Assembly (NCBI GenBank): GCA_035647815.1
Contig: DASRMR010000034.1
Location: forward strand, 1-10,089
DNA from: JAAYRQ01 sp035647815
GTDB taxonomy: Bacteria > Bacillota > Syntrophomonadia > Syntrophomonadales > Syntrophomonadaceae
Reading direction: 5' to 3'
DNA length: 10,089 nt
The notes beneath the pieces are model-generated. The model was not told the origin of the DNA and searched no databases. It saw nothing but the letters and a program-made list of their open reading frames with translations. Of this stretch, positions 5,441-10,089 are shown piece by piece (the stretch's first letter is position 1; the number at the start of each line of letters is the position of its first letter). Both the position numbers and the translations under genes were made by a program.

Positions 5441-7516
5441 TTATCCCCTGTTTTCTTTTTCTTCTAAAGCTGCTTTCAATTTATCCCCTAAACTTTGACC
5501 TAAATTATCATTATCACTATAGCGAGCAAGCAATTTGGGATTAACTCTATTACCAGACCTCTTATTGGAAACATTGTTATGCTGTTGTTGTTTCTCTGGT
5601 TGGCGATGACCACAATTACGATCTGGACATACTAGCATTTTACCTCTTTTAGTATTGACTAAAAGCATATTCTTTTTGCATTGTGGACATTTGGCTTTAG
5701 TTACATTAGTAGGTTTGTATTCAGTAGTATCTTGGATGACCCCATCAATCATCTGCTGGGCATTTTTCCTAATACCTTCAATAAATGTCTCTTTGTTAGC
5801 TTTGCCTTGCGCGATGTCGGTTAAATATTGCTCCCACTCTGCAGTTAACTCTGGCGAGCGTAATGCTTCAGGTGCTAAGGAGATAAGTTGTTTTCCTTTG
5901 CTTGTAGGAAGTATTTCTTTACCTTGGCGTTCAATATAGAAAGTGTTAAAAAGTTTTTCAATAATCTCTGCCCTAGTAGCCGGAGTTCCTAAGCCACTTC
6001 CTTTCATAGCTTCTCGTAGTTCTTCATCTTCTATAAATTTACCCGGACTTTCCATAGCGGTCAGCAAGGTTGCTTCTGTATAACGTCTCGGGGGTTTAGT
6101 TTTAAAACGATTGAGTCGGCAACTTACCACCTTCTTATTACTACCTAGTTTTTGTGCAGTTAAAGTTTGTTCAGGTAATGAATCTTCTGTATTTCCGTCT
6201 TTCTCCATTATCCTAGTTGTAATAGCTCGCCATCCTAAATCTTTAACTATTTTACCTCGAGACATAAAAGTTTCATTTGCAACTACTGTAATTACAGTAG
6301 TTTGGTCATATCGGTACATCGGGTATAAGGTAGCAATAAATCTTTTGGCAATAAGGTCGTAGAGTTTTTTCTCATCAATACTCAGTAAAGATAAGTTAAG
6401 TTTTTGCTCGGTGGGAATAATGGCATGGTGATCTGTTACCTTGCTATTATCTACTAAGCGTTTACCGACTTGAAGCTTTGCACCTAATAATGGTTTAACA
6501 TGCTCCTGATAGGGACCTGCATTCATAGCTGTAAGGCGTTTGGGTAAAGTAGGGACAATATCACTACTAATATAACGGCTATCGGTGCGAGGATAGCTTA
6601 CTAGTTTATGGGTTTCATATAAGTTTTGTAATACGGATAAGGTTTTTTTGGCTGACCATCCTAAACGACGATTGCCATCTCTTTGTAGTTCGGTTAAGTC
6701 GTAAGCTAGTGGCGGAGGTTCGGATTTAGACTCCGTTTTTATATCTTTAATAATACCGGAATTATCTCTTACCTTATTAACAATTTCTTCGGCCTTAGAT
6801 TTATCAAAAATACGATTTTGATTTTTGTTATCTCGCCAATCACCATAGTAATCTCCGAAATCGGCTCTAATGGTGAAATAGTCTACTGGTTTAAAATTTT
6901 GGATATCTTCTTCCCTCTGTACAATAATAGCAAGAGTAGGAGTTTGGACTCGTCCAGCATTGAGTTGGGCATTAAACTTACAAGATAAAGCTCTAGTTAC
7001 ATTTAGCCCGATTATCCAGTCAGCTTCTGCACGACCGACTGCAGCTGCATAAAGGTTATCATAGTTTTTCCCTGGTTGTAGTTTAGCAAAACCTTCTAAA
7101 ATAGCTGCATCTGTCTGTGAAGATATCCATAAGCGACGGTAGGGTTTTTTCCATTTAGCTTCTGCCATTATCCAGCGGGCTACTAATTCTCCTTCACGTC
7201 CTGCGTCTGTTGCAATAATTAAATCTTTTATATCGGAACGATGCATTAGATTCCTAACTATCCGATATTGATGGGAAGTTTGTTTTATTACTTTGAGTTT
7301 CATTGTTTTTGGAAGCATAGGCAGGTCTTCCATTCTCCACTCTTTAAGTTTGGCATCATAATCGTCTGGTTCAGCTAATGTAACCAGGTGTCCGAGTGCC
7401 CAAGTTACAATGTATTTTGGTCCTTCTATATATCCTTTTTGTTTATTATTACATTTTAAGACGCGTGCTATTTCTCGAGCTACACTAGGCTTTTCTGCTA
7501 GGATAATTGATTTCAT
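5441..7516 (-). CDS. topB: DNA topoisomerase III
   Basis: A 691-residue type IA topoisomerase that passes single strands to decatenate or relax negatively supercoiled DNA. The Toprim domain is N-terminal (about 1-140), with the catalytic glutamate E8 in LAEKPSVA and the acidic cluster ATDAGREGE (D104, E108), the variant seen in Bacillus-type TopB. The active-site tyrosine is Y308 in SYPRTDSRY. GLGTPATRAEI and the region after it complete the toroid core. A C-terminal zinc ribbon is visible as KCPQC and CPDRNCGH (about 620-650), then a basic, Gln/Asn-rich tail. The length is close to B. subtilis TopB. ATG 7516 is chosen because it opens with MKSIILAEKPSVA and has GAGGCG (7529-7524) 7 bases upstream; a longer reading from GTG 7558 adds 14 unsupported residues. 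Confidence 0.95.
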   Translation of the reverse strand: MKSIILAEKPSVAREIARVLKCNNKQKGYIEGPKYIVTWALGHLVTLAEPDDYDAKLKEWRMEDLPMLPKTMKLKVIKQTSHQYRIVRNLMHRSDIKDLIIATDAGREGELVARWIMAEAKWKKPYRRLWISSQTDAAILEGFAKLQPGKNYDNLYAAAVGRAEADWIIGLNVTRALSCKFNAQLNAGRVQTPTLAIIVQREEDIQNFKPVDYFTIRADFGDYYGDWRDNKNQNRIFDKSKAEEIVNKVRDNSGIIKDIKTESKSEPPPLAYDLTELQRDGNRRLGWSAKKTLSVLQNLYETHKLVSYPRTDSRYISSDIVPTLPKRLTAMNAGPYQEHVKPLLGAKLQVGKRLVDNSKVTDHHAIIPTEQKLNLSLLSIDEKKLYDLIAKRFIATLYPMYRYDQTTVITVVANETFMSRGKIVKDLGWRAITTRIMEKDGNTEDSLPEQTLTAQKLGSNKKVVSCRLNRFKTKPPRRYTEATLLTAMESPGKFIEDEELREAMKGSGLGTPATRAEIIEKLFNTFYIERQGKEILPTSKGKQLISLAPEALRSPELTAEWEQYLTDIAQGKANKETFIEGIRKNAQQMIDGVIQDTTEYKPTNVTKAKCPQCKKNMLLVNTKRGKMLVCPDRNCGHRQPEKQQQHNNVSNKRSGNRVNPKLLARYSDNDNLGQSLGDKLKAALEEKENRG

Positions 7517-7523
7517 ATTAATT

Positions 7524-7529
7524 CGCCTC
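7524..7529 (-). promoter_or_regulatory. Ribosome binding site deciding the topB start
   Basis: GAGGCG on the minus strand lies 7 bases upstream of ATG 7516. It falls within the extra codons of the longer GTG 7558 reading, which supports the shorter protein. Confidence 0.6.
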
Positions 7530-7589
7530 ATTTCGTTTCTTGCCAGTAATTCTACCACGAAAGAAGGGGAGACTGCGAATACACTTTTA

Positions 7590-7595
7590 TTATAG
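7590..7595 (-). promoter_or_regulatory. Possible -10 box of topB
   Basis: TATAAT reads on the minus strand, 74 bases before the topB start and just beyond the terminator of the upstream CoA-transferase gene. The -35 candidate, TTTCCG (7617-7612), with a 16-base spacer, is weak and overlaps the terminator stem. Confidence 0.4.
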
Positions 7596-7602
7596 ACTAA
7601 TA

Positions 7603-7646
7603 AAAAAAAGCGGAAATTCCTAGATGTTTTAAGGATTCCGCTTTTA
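7603..7646 (-). terminator. Rho-independent terminator of the CoA-transferase gene
   Basis: On the minus strand AAAAGCGGAATCCT (7646-7633) pairs with the complementary arm 7622-7607, with a two-base bulge and a 10-base loop, and runs into eight Ts (7610-7603). It lies 37 bases after the CoA-transferase stop and separates that gene from topB. Confidence 0.88.
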
Positions 7647-7683
7647 AAATTCTGATATTTGCTGGTATAATAAATATTTTAAA

Positions 7684-9042
7684 TTAATCTATTTTATTAG
7701 TTCTAGTCCATATTTTCAAATCATTAGCTTGTTTGATTAAATCATCACGAAAATCAGGGTGAGCAAGTTCGATTAAGCCTTCTGTTCTTACCCATTGATT
7801 TTGTGCTTTCATCTTCCTAACCCCATATTCGGTAGCTATGTAGTCAACTAAATGTCTAGAAACAGTAACACAAGTACCAGTTTTAAATGTGGGCACAATA
7901 CGAGATTCTACATTACCTTCTTTATTAGTATGAGTAGAAGGTAGACATACGATACTCTTGCCATCTTTAGACCATTGGGCACCTAATATGAAGTCAGTCA
8001 TGCCACCATTACCAGTAATATGATTGGTTCCCATGCTTTCTGCACTTATTTGGGTATACAAATCAACCTGGAGGGCCTGATTAATAGAGATCATATTATC
8101 TTGTTGAGCAATAATTCGAGGATCATTAATATAGTCTACAGAGTAAGAAGCTATAGCTGGATTTTCGTGCATCCAATCATACATATGTTGGGTACCAATG
8201 GCAAAAGTGTAGCTAGCCTTATATTTGTCAATATTTTTCTTAGAACCATTAATTTGTCCAGAATCAATCATGTCTACATAAGCATCTACAAACATTTCAG
8301 AATGTACACCTAAATCTTTAATATCTGTATCTTTAAGTACAGTACCTAAAGCATTTGGCAGTCCCCCTATACCTAGCTGGATACATGAACCATCATGTAT
8401 AAATTTAATTAGATGCTCAGCCAATTGGAGTTCCACTTTAGTTGGGGCGGGAACATCTGGTGCTGACAGCATCAATTGGTCATCAGGTGCTTCAATAATG
8501 GAATCGATCATAGAAATATGAATAGCTTCTTGATTGCCGCCTAGACATGTGGGCACATTTTTGTTAACTTCCACACACTTATTTGTGGCCATGGAAAAAC
8601 TAGTCAAGGATTCAGAATTAGTTGTCCCAAAGTTAAAATAACCATTTTTATCCATAGGACCAACGCGTTGCCAGCACCAATCAATATCTTTACCTTCGTT
8701 AACTTCCTTTTTAATAATAAAATCACAACACATATGATAACAAATTGGAGCATAAATAATATTATCGTAATGTGTTCTAAGAATCCGGGTTAACTTGCTC
8801 CAATGCCAATCTTGATAAATAAAGCTTTCTGGATATTGTATAACTTCTGGTATAGGTGGTACTGTAGCACAAGCAACTATGAGTACATCTTTTAATTCCT
8901 CATGTCTTTTTGCTAGTGCTTTAATTAATTCTACCGGTTTTCCATTAAAATATCCTATTTTTACACTGTCTCCGGACTTTACATTGGCTACTGCTTGTTC
9001 TGCAGTAGTAAGTTTTTCTTGGTATTCTCTCCGATATGACAT
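7684..9042 (-). CDS. Acetyl-CoA hydrolase/transferase family CoA-transferase
   Basis: A 452-residue cytoplasmic enzyme of the family that includes butyryl-CoA:acetate CoA-transferase and 4-hydroxybutyrate CoA-transferase, which move CoA between an acyl-CoA and a free carboxylate. The N-terminal half has REYQEKLTTAEQAVANVKSGD and a KNGYFNFG segment near 132-139. The C-terminal half has the glycine loop QLGIGGLPNA (222-231), the catalytic glutamate E249 in GVHSEMFVD, and GNGGMTDFILGAQ (344-356), all standard. The length is slightly above 4-hydroxybutyrate CoA-transferases. Which acyl group it uses cannot be fixed; the start (REEYxxKL-like) and length favour the butyryl-CoA:acetate type. ATG 9042 is chosen over ATG 9063 because AAGGGGG (9057-9051) lies 8 bases before it and nothing similar precedes 9063. 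It is a single-gene unit with its own terminator. Confidence 0.9.
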   Translation of the reverse strand: MSYRREYQEKLTTAEQAVANVKSGDSVKIGYFNGKPVELIKALAKRHEELKDVLIVACATVPPIPEVIQYPESFIYQDWHWSKLTRILRTHYDNIIYAPICYHMCCDFIIKKEVNEGKDIDWCWQRVGPMDKNGYFNFGTTNSESLTSFSMATNKCVEVNKNVPTCLGGNQEAIHISMIDSIIEAPDDQLMLSAPDVPAPTKVELQLAEHLIKFIHDGSCIQLGIGGLPNALGTVLKDTDIKDLGVHSEMFVDAYVDMIDSGQINGSKKNIDKYKASYTFAIGTQHMYDWMHENPAIASYSVDYINDPRIIAQQDNMISINQALQVDLYTQISAESMGTNHITGNGGMTDFILGAQWSKDGKSIVCLPSTHTNKEGNVESRIVPTFKTGTCVTVSRHLVDYIATEYGVRKMKAQNQWVRTEGLIELAHPDFRDDLIKQANDLKIWTRTNKID

Positions 9043-9050
9043 AAAAACTG

Positions 9051-9058
9051 CCCCCTTC
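9051..9058 (-). promoter_or_regulatory. Ribosome binding site deciding the CoA-transferase start
   Basis: GAAGGGGG on the minus strand, one base away from the AAGGAGG consensus, sits 8 bases before ATG 9042. It lies within the seven extra codons of the longer reading from ATG 9063. Confidence 0.65.
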
Positions 9059-9074
9059 ATCACATATAGCTATA

Positions 9075-9096
9075 AATAGTACGAATATGTACTATT
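9075..9096. promoter_or_regulatory. Inverted repeat, possible operator upstream of CoA-transferase
   Basis: AATAGTAC (9075-9082) and GTACTATT (9089-9096) form an exact 8-bp inverted repeat with a 6-base spacer. It is 33-54 bases before the CoA-transferase start and downstream of the promoter candidate, the position of a repressor site. An adjacent perfect TATAGCTATA palindrome lies at 9065-9074. No known regulator motif was recognised. Confidence 0.4.
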
Positions 9097-9117
9097 CCCT
9101 TCGTAATAATAACATAA

Positions 9118-9147
9118 AATATAATAAATATATACAAGATATTACAA
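9118..9147 (-). promoter_or_regulatory. Possible promoter of the CoA-transferase gene
   Basis: On the minus strand TTGTAA (9147-9142) and TATATT (9123-9118) are 18 bases apart, about 75 bases before the start codon. The stretch 9097-9160 is almost entirely A and T, so this match is weak evidence. The rest of the 9064-9285 gap holds only a small GACAC/GTGTC inverted repeat at 9171-9183. Confidence 0.3.
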
Positions 9148-9285
9148 AATGAGATATATGTGCAAAATTAGACACGCAGTGTCATAAAAAGAAGCTAGGG
9201 GGTATATGTAGGATTAAAAAGCAGGAAAATAGCAGAGTAAAAAAGAATTATATAGTTAACCATCTAATGATAATATGGGGGCTGA

Positions 9286-9333
9286 ATGATGATTAAATGG
9301 AAAGAAAAGTATCGGTTTGGAATTAGCAAATGA
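9286..9333 (+). CDS. Possible 15-residue leader peptide
   Basis: A very short reading frame, MMIKWKEKYRFGISK, whose TGA (9331-9333) overlaps the ATG (9330-9332) of the following membrane protein in an ATGA junction. A G run (9277-9281) lies 4 bases before the first ATG and 7 before the second, and could serve as an SD. The membrane protein gene itself lacks a good SD, so translational coupling would explain how it is expressed. The peptide is basic and has no recognisable regulatory codon run. It could be chance. Confidence 0.35.
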   Translation: MMIKWKEKYRFGISK

Positions 9334-10046
9334 GGGTTATAATTAACCATCTTACTATTGGTTTAATCTATAAAGACTTTTGGAGAATATGGCCGGCTAT
9401 GGCTGGAACATTTATAACACTTTTTTATCAGGTAGTTAGTTTATACGGATTTTTGCCGATGGTTTTTTTAGCTATTATGATTTTAGGAGTAGTCAATGTT
9501 GTTTTTTCTTATACTTTACACCTAGTTAGTCTGTTTTTAATTCCATTACCTATATGTATTATTATCACGAACTGTATAATAGTAGTTTCTTTCCTAGCCT
9601 GGTTAATTATAAACATAAGAATTAATCGACAGGCCAATTTAGAGATTTTTAAGTTAAATTATTCATCCCGGACAGCTTTTATATTTCTTTCCATACTACT
9701 TTGTAATCGAATTTTACCTATGTCTGTTCTACCATCAGCTAGATTTTGGGATGTTCATATTAAACCGCATTTGGCAGGGAAGTTACAGCTTTTTGATCGA
9801 GAATTACTTAGTAGAGCAATACAAGATGACTTCTTGAAGTTAGAATCAATTTTAAAAGAAAATGCGGTTATATTCGGTTGTACTCCAGGTTCATTAAGCA
9901 AAGAAATAACTGCCTTAGAACTTGATAAATCAGATTATCAGATAGCTAAAACGATTAAACCACCAGAACATGCACTTGTTTTTGGACTTAACCGTGATTC
10001 CTATTTGCATATGATCACTTTAGAAAAGTTAGAGGATCAAGGTTAA
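9330..10046 (+). CDS. Unrecognised membrane protein with soluble C-terminal domain
   Basis: A 238-residue protein that I do not recognise. The N-terminal half is strongly hydrophobic, with membrane segments at about 23-38, 40-60, 64-95 (long enough for one long or two short helices) and possibly 115-133. The charged stretch IRINRQANLEIFKLN (about 96-110) separates the last two. Residues of about 135-238 are soluble and mixed alpha/beta in character, with a helical part (155-178), a short AVIFGCTPG segment and an ALVFGLNRDSYLHMITL strand pair near the end; by composition this part is probably cytoplasmic. No catalytic motif was identified. ATG 9330 has only a weak GGAA upstream and overlaps the stop of a possible leader peptide. 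It is divergent from the CoA-transferase gene. The 43 bases after its stop show no terminator before the window ends. Confidence 0.6.
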   Translation: MRVIINHLTIGLIYKDFWRIWPAMAGTFITLFYQVVSLYGFLPMVFLAIMILGVVNVVFSYTLHLVSLFLIPLPICIIITNCIIVVSFLAWLIINIRINRQANLEIFKLNYSSRTAFIFLSILLCNRILPMSVLPSARFWDVHIKPHLAGKLQLFDRELLSRAIQDDFLKLESILKENAVIFGCTPGSLSKEITALELDKSDYQIAKTIKPPEHALVFGLNRDSYLHMITLEKLEDQG

Positions 10047-10089
10047 TCGGGAAGTGTTTATCCCTAATTTAGAATACCTTGCGTTTATA

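Noticed and set aside
5655..6362. Plus-strand frames inside topB
   Set aside because: They are antisense shadows within a full-length, motif-complete topoisomerase III.
8020..8313. 97-codon plus-strand frame within the CoA-transferase gene
   Set aside because: It is antisense to a conserved enzyme and has no SD or domain.
9256..9352. Direct repeat TTAACCATCT at 9256-9265 and 9343-9352
   Set aside because: Only 10 bases are exact, the second copy is inside the coding region, and the AT-rich context makes chance likely.

Overview
The window looks like chromosomal DNA of a low-GC, Gram-positive anaerobe of the Clostridia. The evidence is the strong Shine-Dalgarno (SD) sites, TTG and GTG starts, a lipobox lipoprotein, a Bacillus-type topoisomerase III, a DUF3298 protein and a CoA-transferase of the type used in butyrate metabolism. 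A syntrophic or butyrate-metabolising clostridium is a reasonable guess but is not proven. No rRNA, tRNA, CRISPR array or riboswitch was seen.

Layout from left to right: the 3' end of an acidic surface protein with an Ig-like domain and a duplicated 44-codon tail (1-654); an iron-type superoxide dismutase with a strong terminator (734-1366); a DUF3298 protein (1451-2131); a REP-associated tyrosine transposase (RAYT) between inverted copies of a GC-rich palindromic repeat (2138-3161); a metallo-beta-lactamase-fold hydrolase on the minus strand, whose last codons and stop lie in the right-hand repeat (3138-4025); a divergent YbaK/EbsC-type deacylase (4229-4696); a near-perfect long hairpin of the same repeat family (4711-4773); then three minus-strand genes, a lipoprotein (4802-5389), topoisomerase III (5441-7516) and an acetyl-CoA hydrolase/transferase family enzyme (7684-9042). 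A 15-codon leader and an unrecognised membrane protein on the plus strand (9286-10046) close the window.

The genes do not form one pathway. They are mostly single-gene transcription units with their own SD sites and often a visible promoter or terminator. The unifying theme is the repeat system. A 21-nt GC-rich core occurs at 1338-1358, 2149-2169 and 3130-3150. A 28-nt GGGACA-type unit occurs at 3079-3106 and, inverted and identical, at 4711-4738, with a diverged version at 2168-2195. These sit around the transposase and in the 3' regions of neighbouring genes. I infer that the transposase family moves or moved these short palindromes, and that some now serve as terminators or as the end of a coding region.
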